Positions 52,142 through 62,160 of a stretch of 64,000 bases of DNA are shown in pieces. A program made the position numbers and the translations under genes. The notes beneath the pieces are model-generated. The model saw only the letters and a list, made by a program, of their open reading frames with translations. It was not told where the DNA came from and did no database searches. Source of the stretch: Lineus longissimus (Eukaryota > Nemertea > Pilidiophora > Heteronemertea > Lineidae); assembly GCF_910592395.1 (NCBI RefSeq), contig NC_088321.1, positions 682,001 to 746,000 of the forward strand. Reading direction: 5' to 3'. Position 1 is the stretch's first letter; every line of letters begins with the position of its first letter.

Positions 52142-53053
52142 ATGGCAGCGAAAGATAAAATAGCTATTGTGATCTGCAGTGACGATCTCACTGGCAGTTG
52201 GATTTCTCAGGAAGACGAAGCTCTGCGAAACGCACTGGCGGAAAGAAATCTCGATTTCACGCAGGTCGCGTGGGATGATCAAGACGCATGCTGGGAGGAC
52301 TATTCCGCAATTCTCATCCGGTACACCTTCGACTACGTGAAGAAAGCCGAGGAATTCCGAACATGGGTTGAGGAACGGAAGTCTATTGGAAAGCCCCGGA
52401 TGTGGAACTCTCCTGATGTCATTCTTTGGAATGCGCACAAACGATATTTGGAGTACTTCAGAGAAAATGGCGTCAATGTCCCCGAGATAGTCTACTGCGA
52501 AAAAGGATCTGCGGCGCCGGAATTGATTGAAGTTTTGAGTAGGCGCGGTTGGGACAAGGCAGTCGTGAAACCTGCCGTCTCCTGTGGTAGCTACAGGCTC
52601 TTTGCAATCGAAACAACAGATGCCCGCGCAAAGCAGGCGGAATTTGAGAAATATCTCCAAGAAGGTGATATGATGATTCAACGGTATGTCCCAGAGATCA
52701 AGAGCAATGGCGAATACTCCCTGATGTACTTCGATAAGATGTTCAGCCACGCAGTGATCAAGTTCCCAGCAGATGGCGACTTTCGCACAAGTCCGTGTCT
52801 CGGCGTGATTGGGATTGAACCAATCGATCCGCCTAAACACGTTCTCAAAATGGCGGACAGGGTCGTTTCATTAGTTAAGGAAGACTCGTTGCTCTACGCG
52901 AGAGTTGACGTAATTGAATTGGAAAATGGGGAAGTGACCTTGATAGAATTGGAGGTCATCGAACCTGTTCTTCATTTAGCGAGAAAGGAGGGTGCAGCAG
53001 ACACTTTTGTAGCCGCGCTTGTACGAAATATGGAAGCGTCATCCCTGAATTGA
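52142..53053 (+). CDS. ATP-grasp domain protein, copy 1
   Basis: Single coding exon of 303 residues. I start at the ATG at 52142 (MAAKDKIAIVICSDD) because the longer frame from 52037 runs through antisense LINE sequence, and a TTTATTTTCCAG acceptor-like site lies just before this ATG. Family features: DACWEDYSAILIRYTFDY near the N-terminus; PDVILWNAHKRYL; the ATP-binding VVKPAVSCGSYRLF; MIQRYVPEIKSNGEYSL; SHAVIKFPADGDFR; and YARVDVIELE followed by LIELEVIEP, whose acidic residues should hold the metals. This order is that of mostly bacterial ATP-grasp ligases related to DcsG and RimK-type enzymes, which join a carboxylate to an amine via an acyl phosphate. The substrate is unknown. The frame is intact, so it is probably functional. 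Confidence 0.85.
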   Translation: MAAKDKIAIVICSDDLTGSWISQEDEALRNALAERNLDFTQVAWDDQDACWEDYSAILIRYTFDYVKKAEEFRTWVEERKSIGKPRMWNSPDVILWNAHKRYLEYFRENGVNVPEIVYCEKGSAAPELIEVLSRRGWDKAVVKPAVSCGSYRLFAIETTDARAKQAEFEKYLQEGDMMIQRYVPEIKSNGEYSLMYFDKMFSHAVIKFPADGDFRTSPCLGVIGIEPIDPPKHVLKMADRVVSLVKEDSLLYARVDVIELENGEVTLIELEVIEPVLHLARKEGAADTFVAALVRNMEASSLN

Positions 53054-53604
53054 CTTTGCTGTCAAGAAAAAGATACCATCCAATGGTTTATCCATTGGCA
53101 GATAGTATTCCTGAGCCTTTTTACATATTGTACAATATTCAATGTAGCGTGTCCTATTATGACTGATTTTCATTGGGAGCAGCTTATCTTAAGCTTTTAG
53201 CTCCCTTTAAAATTGGCGCATAGCCGTTTCGTTTTGCACTTTAGTGGAGGAGGCTTACATGTCTAAATGAGCTAATGAATTATCCAAGGACAGGTCTGAC
53301 AATGATTCTAAAATATCACAGTGTCTATTGTTGACGCGAATAACCCGGTTTGAGAGTGAATGGATTATTTCTATTGGAACTCTTAGAGGCTTTTTGACAT
53401 TTTCTTTTTACTACAGTGTACATTACGACTGTGTACGAACCTTGGTAGTTTACAGTAGTGCTGAGATCACTATTAACTGTTCAGTGGTACCGCCGCGTGG
53501 GACAAATGTTATGAAATTTAAAAAAGCCCTGTCATTCCTAAATACTGCCTGGATTATTAGTTATTTAGTTTGCAAACATCATTTTAAGCTTTTTTGATTT
53601 TGAA

Positions 53605-53938
53605 TGATATCAACTAATAACACGATTCAGGTCGCTTTTGAAATAGGAACTCCTTTTCTAGATTTTACGGGGTCGGAAAGATATTCTCTCACAGGCAGTA
53701 AACACGTCCCCGCATCGTGTCATATTCTGACATGTCTCACGAAAACGCTAATAAAACAATTTCGAATCATTGGAACTTTCCAAATATCACTTATGACATT
53801 GACAAGATATAGGACTACACTTCTGCTAAGTTTGATGAAAATCCCAGCATTGAATTTGTTTTAAATCACGAAAATGTATGTACGAAAAATGTCCACGGAC
53901 CCTATTACAGATTTAATTGTGTTATGAGCCCAGTAAAT
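53605..53938 (-). repeat. Inverted duplicate of 49012-49270
   Basis: Reverse-complement relation to 49012-49270 through ATTCAGGTCGCTTTTGAAAT, AAACACGTCCCCGCATCGTG, TGTCTCACGAAAACGCTAAT and TTTGATGAAAATC. Lies between the two ATP-grasp genes. Confidence 0.8.
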
Positions 53939-54184
53939 AAGGGCAGAAATCTAAAGCATGAATTCTTTTTTCGTACTTGGTAAGCACTAACACGCTGTGC
54001 ATTGCATTGTTGGGGTTTTATAACCTCGTGATGGGATTTTGTCTTGGTGAGTTTCAGTCCGTGTTTTACCCCTTTTGTCTCTCCTCAGCCATTATCAGCC
54101 TCACCAGCTGCGACCCTCGAAGCCAACGGGCTGGTTTATATAAGCTTAGCATATTGGTCTGTGTAATTATCATTATCATATAAT

Positions 54185-54835
54185 TATCTACCATCTGGAG
54201 CAAGTCTCAGATTTCGTCTACCTCGGCTCTACTCAAACACTGGGAAGATGGGACATCACTGAAGGAGGTGAAGGTTCGAATTGCCAAAGCTACAGCAGCC
54301 CTGGCAAGACTGAAGAAGATTTGGCGAGATAGGAACATCTCTATGCAGTTAAAGCTTCACCTACTAAGATCATTGGTGATCTCGGTGTTCCTCTATGCTG
54401 CTGAGTCGTGGACGCTGAACACTGACACTGAGAAACGCATCAACGCGTTCGAGTTAAACTGCTACAGAAGGCTTCTAAACATCCACTACACGTCACACAC
54501 CACCAATATCCAGGTCAGAGGGCTGATCACCCAGCGCATTGGACGTCACGACCGCCTGTTGACAGTTGCCAAGAAGAGGAAACTGAGATGGTTTGGCCAT
54601 GTGACCAGAGCCAAGGGAATCCTGGCAAATACGATCTTGCAGGGCACAGTTGAGGGAAAGCGAAAGCGAGGGCGCCCAAAGAGGATCTGGATTGATGACA
54701 TAAAAGATTGGACAGGACGTAGAACAGAGGACCGATCCCTATGGTGCCAAGTAGTCACGCATGCAGCGTCGCCCCAATGGCCTAACAGCTGCGGGACATG
54801 ATGATGATGATGATGATGATATCATAATCATTATA
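54185..54835 (+). mobile_element. 3' end of a non-LTR retrotransposon between the ATP-grasp genes
   Basis: An open frame 54268-54801 encodes a LINE C-terminal region: KVRIAKATAALARLKKIWRD, LRSLVISVFLYAAESWTL, FELNCYRRLLNIHYTSHTTN, KKRKLRWFGHVTRAKG and GKRKRGRPKRIWIDDIKDW. Upstream, DFVYLGSTQTLG is in a different frame, so there is a frameshift. The element ends in a GAT microsatellite tail (54798-54825). RTE-like or related clades share this architecture. It is 5' truncated and not autonomous. Confidence 0.85.
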
Positions 54836-55257
54836 ATAATAAATTTGAATAGAAGTTCTTGTAGTTCACGTCGGAGTTTTCCAGCATACCCGGTATATAC
54901 GAGCTCAGCTTTAATATCCCCAGACGTGTTGCAAAATATGTGGAATAATTTCGTGTGAAAAACGAAGTTTGCATAATCTGGCAGTTTAAAGACAGCCACA
55001 GCTGCAATTCCAACAGATAACACGAGCAAGTCGCCCATTTGCGTTGGTTTAGCTCGATGTGAGTTTTCCAAGTCCGTCGACGATCAAAAGCGTAAGGATT
55101 CTTCGCACTTCAGGATTTGATCATTCAGTGTAAGTTTGGCTTTCTGGGGTTTGGTCGAGAGACCGAATATCGTGTAGACTGTCCTGTCCTGATCACCTAA
55201 ATCCGACGTCCAAGTTGTCCCCGGCTTTTATATGTGTTCATTTTAAAGACAAAAGCC

Positions 55258-56163
55258 ATGAAAGATAAAATAGCTATTGCGATCGGCAGCGATGTGTTCA
55301 TTGGCAGTTGGTTTTCTCAGGAAGACGACGCTCTGGTAAAAGCACTTGCGGAAAGAAATCTCGATTTCACGCAGGTCGCGTGGGATAACCAAGACGCATG
55401 CTGGGAGGACTATTCCGCAATTCTCATCCGGTACACCTTCGACTACGTCAAGAAAGCCGAGGAATTCCGAGCATGGGTCGAGGAACGGAAGTCTCTTGGA
55501 AAGCCCCGGATGTGGAACTCTCCTGATGTCATTCTTTGGAATGTCCACAAACGATATTTGGAGTATTTCAGAGAAAACGGCGTCAATGTCCCCGAGATAG
55601 TCTACTGCGAAAAAGGATCTGCGGCGCCGGACTTGATTGAAGTTTTGAGTAGGCGCGGCTGGGACAAGGCCGTCGTGAAACCTGCCGTCTCTTGCGGTAG
55701 CTACAGGCTCTTTGCAATCGAAACAACAGACACCCGCACAAAGCAGGCGGAATTTGAGAAATATCTCCAAGAAGGTGATATGATGGTTCAACGGTATGTT
55801 CCAGAGATCAAGAGCAATGGCGAATACTCCCTGATATACTTTGATAAGATGTTCAGCCACGCTGTGATCAAGGTCCCAGCAGACGGCGACTTTCGCGCAA
55901 GCCCGAGCTTCGACGGAGTTGGGATTGAACCAATCGACCCGCCTAAACACGTTCGCAAAATGGCGGACAGGGTCGTTTCATTGGTTGAGGAAGACTCGTT
56001 GCTCTACGCGAGAGTAGACGCAGTTGAATTAGAAAATGGCGAAGTGACCTTGATAGAATTCGAGGTCATTGAACCCTTTCTTTACTTAGCGAGAAAGGAG
56101 GGTGCAGCAGATATTCTTGTAGCCGCCCTTGTAAGAAATATGGAAGCGTCATCTCTGAATTAA
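55258..56163 (+). CDS. ATP-grasp domain protein, copy 2
   Basis: Single coding exon, 301 residues, close paralogue of copy 1 three kilobases upstream, with the same motifs throughout (VVKPAVSCGSYRLF, GEYSLIYFDKMFSHAVIK, YARVDAVELE, LIEFEVIEP). Differences cluster in the N-terminal ten residues and around SFDGVGIEP. DNA similarity to copy 1 begins only about 27 bases before the ATG (TATGTGTT...) and stops at the stop codon. I start at 55258 because it aligns with copy 1's ATG; an in-frame ATG at 55234 is also possible. Intact frame, so both copies are likely expressed or only recently duplicated. Confidence 0.85.
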   Translation: MKDKIAIAIGSDVFIGSWFSQEDDALVKALAERNLDFTQVAWDNQDACWEDYSAILIRYTFDYVKKAEEFRAWVEERKSLGKPRMWNSPDVILWNVHKRYLEYFRENGVNVPEIVYCEKGSAAPDLIEVLSRRGWDKAVVKPAVSCGSYRLFAIETTDTRTKQAEFEKYLQEGDMMVQRYVPEIKSNGEYSLIYFDKMFSHAVIKVPADGDFRASPSFDGVGIEPIDPPKHVRKMADRVVSLVEEDSLLYARVDAVELENGEVTLIEFEVIEPFLYLARKEGAADILVAALVRNMEASSLN

Positions 56164-56652
56164 CACATATTTCCACATATATGAAACCGCATTCCCCTCA
56201 TGAACCAAGGGGTCGGTATCCAAAAGCATTCTTAATGTCGGTGTGGGCCTTCTGTAGAATAGCGTTTTACCGTCGACACGTGCGTCACAAGCGTACCCTG
56301 CTTCACAGACAGGAAAAACGGTATAGCGGTAACATCCTTTGTTATCTTGGGTGAATAAATTGCACATTTTGATGCCGCTGTGGTATAGCCGATATGAGAA
56401 CGTACCCGAGTGGTATATACATACCCTGTAATTCACGTTTTCCTGCATGCCTAGTATTGTATCGCCAGACGTGTTGCAAAATGTGTTGAAATAATTTATC
56501 GTGTGAGAAACGAAGTTTGATCGAGTGATTTTCTGTACTGTCTCAAAGGCCTGTGACAGGCTGACTATTTAATAGGTGACAATAAACACATGTATCCAGT
56601 TGTGGCAAACTGAGATTTAGCGTTCTTCAATGCTACGTCATGTGAGATGATA

Positions 56653-56786
56653 TTAGGGAGGTTTCGCAAAACCCTCGAAACATCAACGTGGACGCCTATT
56701 CCACTGTTCACCTTCGTTACCGGGAGGTTGAACAATGGGATAGGCGTTTACGTTGGCGTTTCGGGGGATAAGCGAAAACTCCCTAT
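56653..56786. repeat. TTAGGGAGTTTTCGC foldback MITE, copy 2
   Basis: Ends TTAGGGAGGTTTCGCAAA and GCGAAAACTCCCTA; internal AATGGGATAGGCGTTTACGT as in copies 1 and 3. Confidence 0.85.
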
Positions 56787-57118
56787 TGAAAAGCACTGGT
56801 CATGGGCGGCGAACAGTGCCGGTGTAACAGTAACAAATGCCCCCCTGGAAAAAGTGTCCGGCCCTATTGTATTCTACAATATGGTTCTACAGAGACCCTG
56901 ACCGACAATAGCTCAGAGATTGAAGCGCATAATAGAATCCTTTGTTTCCCGGGCATTCTATCCTAGGACATTTCAAGCTTCTACACCGGTCCTCAGTTTT
57001 CCCCTACATGACACTGTTAACGAACGGATGTGTGCATCAAAGATGGATGTGACTTCACAAGGACATGGAACACGGAAACCACGGGCGCGGATGGTTGAAA
57101 CTTGTTTTGTCCCCCGAC

Positions 57119-57615
57119 TTGGCGATAACTTGGCGATAACTTGGCGTTAGGTCTATAAATACTTTGGCGTTAAGTCTATAAATAATTTGGCATTAAGCCT
57201 ATAAATAATTTGGCGTTAAGCCTATAAATAACTTGGCGTTAGGTCTATAAATAATTTGGCGTTAAGTCTATAAATAACTTGCCGTTAAGTCTATAAATAA
57301 TTTGGCGTTAAGCCTATAAATAATTTGCCGTGAAGTCTATAAATAATTTGGCGTGAAGTCTATAAATAATTTGGCGTTAAGTCTATAAATAACTTGCCGT
57401 TAAGTCTATAAATAACTTGTCGTTAAGTCTATAAATAACTTGGCGTTAAGTCTCTAAATAATTTGTCGTTAAGTCTATAAATAACTTGCCGTTAAGTCTT
57501 TAAAAATTTGGCGTTAAGTCTATAAATAATTTGGCGTTACGCCTATAAATAATTTGGCGTGAAGTCTATAAATAATTTGGCGTTAAGTCTATAAATAATT
57601 TGGTGTTAAGTCTTT
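57119..57615 (+). repeat. 23-bp minisatellite, about 21 copies
   Basis: Unit AATTTGGCGTTAAGTCTATAAAT with point variants (ACTTGCCG, CCTATAAAT, one GTCTTT). Regular period, no coding potential. Confidence 0.93.
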
Positions 57616-58154
57616 AAAGGCTTAACTAAAGGAGAAAAAACCAAGCTAGGTTTAAGCCGGGATTAGTCAAGGTTAAAATTGATTTTGGACAACCAGGCCC
57701 TATTGTTAATGTCGGATAACATTTAACTCCTCCAGCTGGTTATCAATTTTCAAATTGTGCCTACCGTACATGTAATTACAATGGACCGTAATTTAGAAAA
57801 CCGTGAAGCGAAAAGGAAGTGTTTGTTAAGAAAACCACTACTCACTGTGAGGTATCGATTTCTATCCTAAAACACCTTTTTATTAAACTATTCTAACCAT
57901 TGAAACATGATTTTGATCACTTTTGTACAAACCGAGCAGTTATGGTAGCGACACCTGAACCGCTGCATCGAAAGCGAGGCGCTGCGTAAGCACGTATACA
58001 ACGATACCAAACTGTTTAGAATACGAAGCCAACACCGCAGAGACTAATATCTGTTTATGGGCACGTGACTTCATTCGCCATCGCAGAGTTCTTTGACCTG
58101 GTTTCGGAGAATGTCGATGGACTACAAATTGCAAATTCCCGCCCTCGAGAGGAC

Positions 58155-59040
58155 TATATGACGGGACGCGAAATTTTTTTCTGCAGGATACTTCTGCCAC
58201 AGTGTACATCTGACAGCCAATCACAATTGGCGCGATCTTTGACGTCACACTGTTTATTTATGCATGATAATGCAAATACAATGGACGATACCGAGTCGCA
58301 TGCCGAGTGCCACTTCAACTGTGAATGTGACAATAGTTCATTGTCTGACCCCAATTATGCTCAACTCAAGGTTTGTGTCGTAGTGTTTAGGAATGAATTG
58401 CACAGATTCATTGTAAAATTGATGATATTATGCGTACAAAAGAGGCATCAGCTGATCTGATCGCTATTGCAGTGCATGCATTGATTTGTGAAATTTTAAG
58501 GGGCAGTGACACTGACAGTGTTGCCAATGTTGATAATTATTAAAGGGACAGTGTATCCGATGTCTGCTGTTTGTTGAAGGTATCAGGCCTATTTTGGTAG
58601 TTTGAACATTGTTGAAGGGCCATTGTATAAAACACATTTTGACAAGCAAACAAAATAAATTGAATGGTGGCGCCACCTATGCATATACAGCAGAACTAGT
58701 TACACGGTTGACAGATAAACATTCAACCTCGGCTATTTTGCCGAGCACAGTGCGCCTTTAACAGACAAGTCCAATAAATACAGTCCACTCGACATTGACG
58801 ACAATGAAAATACATGTTAAGATACTGCAAATACATATATTTTAGCTAATATACTCCTCTAACCATTTGCTAACTTGTTCTTTCCAAGATTATCAGAACA
58901 CGTGGCATTGTTGACATTATTGCGCCATGTGGAAAGATGATGTCAACAAAGACACGTGCTTGCCTTGAATTCTGATTGGCTGTCAGATGTACACTATGGC
59001 AGAAGTATCCTGCAGAAAAAAATTTCGCTGACGGGACACC
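58155..59040. repeat. Inverted repeat pair with ~68-bp arms
   Basis: 58155-58222 (GCGAAATTTTTTTCTGCAGG ... GACAGCCAATCA) pairs with 58973-59040 (TGATTGGCTGTC ... CTGCAGAAAAAAATTTCGC). Both contain ACTTCTGCCA/TGGCAGAAGT and the ATGTACA core. About 750 bases separate the arms. I do not see a coding sequence in between. Confidence 0.8.
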
Positions 59041-59260
59041 TGCGTACACTCCAACCATGGCCATTGCTTGCCTAATCTTAACTCTCGCTGCCTGGAGACT
59101 TGCCTTTCATATCACATTCCACTCCCCAGGCACGAGTTTCCTGTCTTTACCTCTGCTAGGAGAGTGATCGCCGGCACCATCTGTTGAGTTCAACATCACA
59201 CTTGGCATCGAGCTCAACACTTGTATCCGATTCTAACCCGTGTTTTCCTGCTACCTCGAG

Positions 59261-61497
59261 ATGGGATTAGGAGAAGGACAGTCAATGAGAATAGATAAGG
59301 GTTTTTTGATTCCAAAGGGGATTTTGAAATTACTTCAAGTGGTAAGTTGTTTTTCGGGTTGATTCCCTTCTTGTTCCGTCAATTTACCGGAAACTGAGAG
59401 GTTCCGTGGCCAAGATGGAGGACGTCCTGGATTTCCAGGCCTTTCATTCGACGCTAATGCCCGAGCTTCCAGGCGCACCTTGCTTTTGGTCGGGGGAGGA
59501 GAGGGAGGAGGGGGGGGGATGAGGGGGTGGTAAAGGGGTCTCGGGAGGAGGGGGAGCAGGGGGGGATGCAAAGAAACAGTGTGATAAACCTTGAAACGAT
59601 AGTACAAAACAATCAAGTTGACTTCATGACATCAACCAGCGAAATATAACAGCTTACTGAATTCTCATATCAAAGTACGTCAGGGAATGCACAGGGAATA
59701 CAGAACTGATGCATGCACACCTACTAACTAGGTCTTTCGTTGCCCAGCAACGGCCTGTGCATGACAAGAGGACTCTGAATTTAAATTGTACATTTAGTTC
59801 ATAATTTGGACCCTGGACATAGTTTGCATAAACTGCCAGTTTATTGACCCTGACCCAGCTGCATTTCCCATGAATTTGAAATTGAGAACATGAGGAAATA
59901 TGAATTACGAATAAAATACGGGACATTTTGTGTTGTTGAAATTTAAAGGCGATGGCCGTTAAGCAAATGCACTCAACTGAAGGAAACGCTAGTAACGCCA
60001 AGTGTAACGCCAGCGTTAGCTACAGACCTTGTTTTAAAGAACCAGGCAGACCCACAGGTACAGGCATAGGAAGGAAACATCGGCAGCGGAAATCTCACAC
60101 GTCATGTTTATGAAATGTTCAATTTCAATTACAATTTAAAATATTTAACGAACGGCACAGGCCTTTACGGGATGCGTGACCTTCCGTCGTGAAATGCGTG
60201 GCCTCCTTGGGGCCGCCTTTTATTAATGTTCTATGAACGGTCTTTATGAATACTTGGTTCTATAGATTAGTTTACATTGCACTTCCTCATTTCAAATTTC
60301 AATCATGACATTAAGACAAGTTTGAATTGAGTTGTTTGGTGGAAGTAAACAACCTTGACGTTGGAACCCAATGCACTCGACTCACCTCCCTCCCGGCCGC
60401 TAGTCTTAAAGGGGGACTATAGGCATCAGCTGGCGACCCAATCGCATATTTATATTATTCATGTCATTGAATAAATGTAAAAAACATAGGCGTTTAGACG
60501 GGCGATCTTCAACCCGCTTAAAAGCGTCTCTACACAGTATATTCTAGTTACAAGCGTGAATAATTTCGATGTACTGCAAGGTATGAGAGACCCCTATTGG
60601 TGACATCGTGTAACTTGATCTGACCTACTTGAACCCTGTCTGTAGTTCCCTTTTATGAGGGAACATTTTTAATCAATCGGATAATCTTGTATTTTCAGAT
60701 ATGTGGCGCCACCTGTCTCGGCTTGGTTATTGTCGGTGGTGGATTCAACAAGAAATACCACCAGGATTTTAAAACCGATGAATACCGACAAGCACACACC
60801 TATGCGCTAGCGACCCCTATCATCTGGTTTGTGACGTCACTGGTGCTCTTTGTTTTGTTTCTGCTCAGCTGCGGCGACAGATGTGGCGGGAAATCATGTT
60901 GGATTCTTATAGTGAGTGTCACAATAAAGGTGTAACTCCATAAAGTGACTATAGTCACATGACATATCGTCTAGCTTAGTAAGGATGTATTATGCTGCCT
61001 TTTTTCTCCTGATACCAAGTCACGTGACACATCGCGTCACGCGCCATTTTCCATGCATATCACATGATATCTCGTCTGCTTTCAGGATCTTGTGTGTGAC
61101 GCCGTGGCTGCGCTGATGTATTTTGCCGCCTTTCTCATACTCGCCATATATTGCGGTTGGCCGAAACTTGACCACAACCCAAATTTTACACAGGAAGAAC
61201 TTGCCGCAGCTTCTGTAAGTAGAATTGATCGTATAGGCTGAATTCGACTCCCAGTTCTGCAGCCTGGTAAAACCACGTGCCCTGTACGAGATCTCGTGAT
61301 AATTGAGTGTTCGATCGCTCCGATTGAAATGGCGGCTGGACATCGCCGGAATTCGGCCAGTCAACATTTCAGCACAAAAGCCGAAAAACGTAAAAGCCAA
61401 ATTTTTCACGATTGTTTCTGTATTTCAGGCCGTTGCACTCGCAGCCTGTATACTCTATTTGGTAGAATTGGTCATCAACATCCGCGCAAGAAAATAG
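59261..61497 (+). CDS. MARVEL-like four-span membrane protein, gene 1
   Basis: Four exons, all phase 0: 59261-59341, 60699-60911, 61086-61214 and 61429-61497, giving 163 residues. Hydrophobic spans are GILKLLQV joined to ICGATCLGLVIV (TM1), PIIWFVTSLVLFVLFLLSC (TM2), AVAALMYFAAFLILAIYCGW (TM3) and AVALAACILYLVELVINI (TM4), with a short basic cytosolic end (RARK). The layout, a polar N-terminus with PKGILKLLQ and DAVAALMYFAAF ahead of TM3, is that of the MARVEL domain (MAL, plasmolipin, CMTM families), which acts in lipid-ordered membranes and vesicle traffic. No sequence motif lets me choose a subfamily. The next gene has the same exon structure and is a paralogue. Confidence 0.8.
60410..60656. 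repeat. AAAGGG-ended foldback element in a MARVEL-like intron
   Basis: Left end AAAGGGGGACTATAGGCA and right end TGTCTGTAGTTCCCTTTTA are imperfect inverse copies. The right arm with GAGAGACCCCTATTGGTGAC matches 46734-46830 in reverse. It sits about 40 bases before the second exon of gene 1. Confidence 0.55.
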
Positions 61498-61638
61498 TGC
61501 AAGAGCCGAGGAGTAGAACCGGAACCAAGTGTTTGCACTGCGCGAGATCGGAAATGAAAGACTTGTTTTTTACGAAATCATCATCATATTGGTCAGTAAA
61601 ATAACTTGAAACGCAAATCAGTAAAGGCCAGTTGATAA

Positions 61639-61770
61639 TTAGGGTTTTTCGCAAAGTCCCCGAAATGTCCACGTGGACGCCTATTCCATTGTTCGCCTTC
61701 GTTATCGGAGGTCAAACAATGGGATAGGCGTTCACGTTGGCGTTTCCGGGGATTTGCGAAAACTTCCTAA
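61639..61770. repeat. TTAGGGAGTTTTCGC foldback MITE, copy 3
   Basis: Ends TTAGGGTTTTTCGCAAAG and TTTGCGAAAACTTCCTAA with the shared internal AATGGGATAGGCGTTCACGT. Lies between the two MARVEL-like genes. Confidence 0.85.
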
Positions 61771-61899
61771 TGGAGGAGTCCAAGTATGGGAACGTTATTA
61801 GAATAATCACTTTGTAGTTTCATACTTATGTATCTAAGATCTATTCTAATGTATTTGCAAAGTATTTGGCGATACTACGCATGGGCGTGGGATTTTCCT

Positions 61900-62010
61900 A
61901 GCCAGGAGGATAATATCCGCGCTTGACACCATGCGCCGCCACTGGTAGTACCAAACTGATATGCTGACCCCTGATAACGATTTTCGCCAGTGTTGCGAGG
62001 CAGTTATCAG
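61900..62010 (+). repeat. CCAGGAGGATAATA dispersed repeat, copy 2
   Basis: Matches 48288-48410 through GCCAGGAGGATAATA, ACCATGCGCCGCCACT and CCAGTGTTGCGAGGCAGTT. It ends where a TACAGTAGAACCTC-family MITE starts. Confidence 0.7.
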
Positions 62011-62160
62011 GTAGAACTCCCCTCAGCGGACACTAATTTTGGTCCCAAGTTGGTTATTTCTAGTAAATTTGTCCTCTCTATTAATCAGGACATATCTCTA
62101 TTATTAAGGACACCACCTGCCGGTCTCAATAGTGTCCTTAATCGAGAGATTCTACTGTAT
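62007..62160 (-). repeat. TACAGTAGAACCTC MITE between the MARVEL-like genes
   Basis: Left end AGGTAGAACTCCCCTCAGCG is altered; the right end CGAGAGATTCTACTGTA is well kept. The interior has TTTTGGTCCCAAGTTGGTTA as in other copies. Confidence 0.7.

Larger units (their letters stand above)
56164..59260. other. Repeat-rich gap between ATP-grasp copy 2 and MARVEL-like gene 1
   Basis: No supported exon. Contents: a segment at 56440-56530 similar to 54865-54975 (TCGCCAGACGTGTTGCAAAAT), the second TTAGGGAG MITE, a 23-bp minisatellite, and an inverted repeat with arms at 58155 and 58973. Confidence 0.45.

Noticed and set aside
51881-52840. 319-residue minus-strand open frame
   Set aside because: Mostly antisense to ATP-grasp copy 1; copy 2 shows a similar antisense frame (55243-55950), so it reflects codon bias of the sense gene. 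Only its last ~70 residues are meaningful, as LINE remnant.
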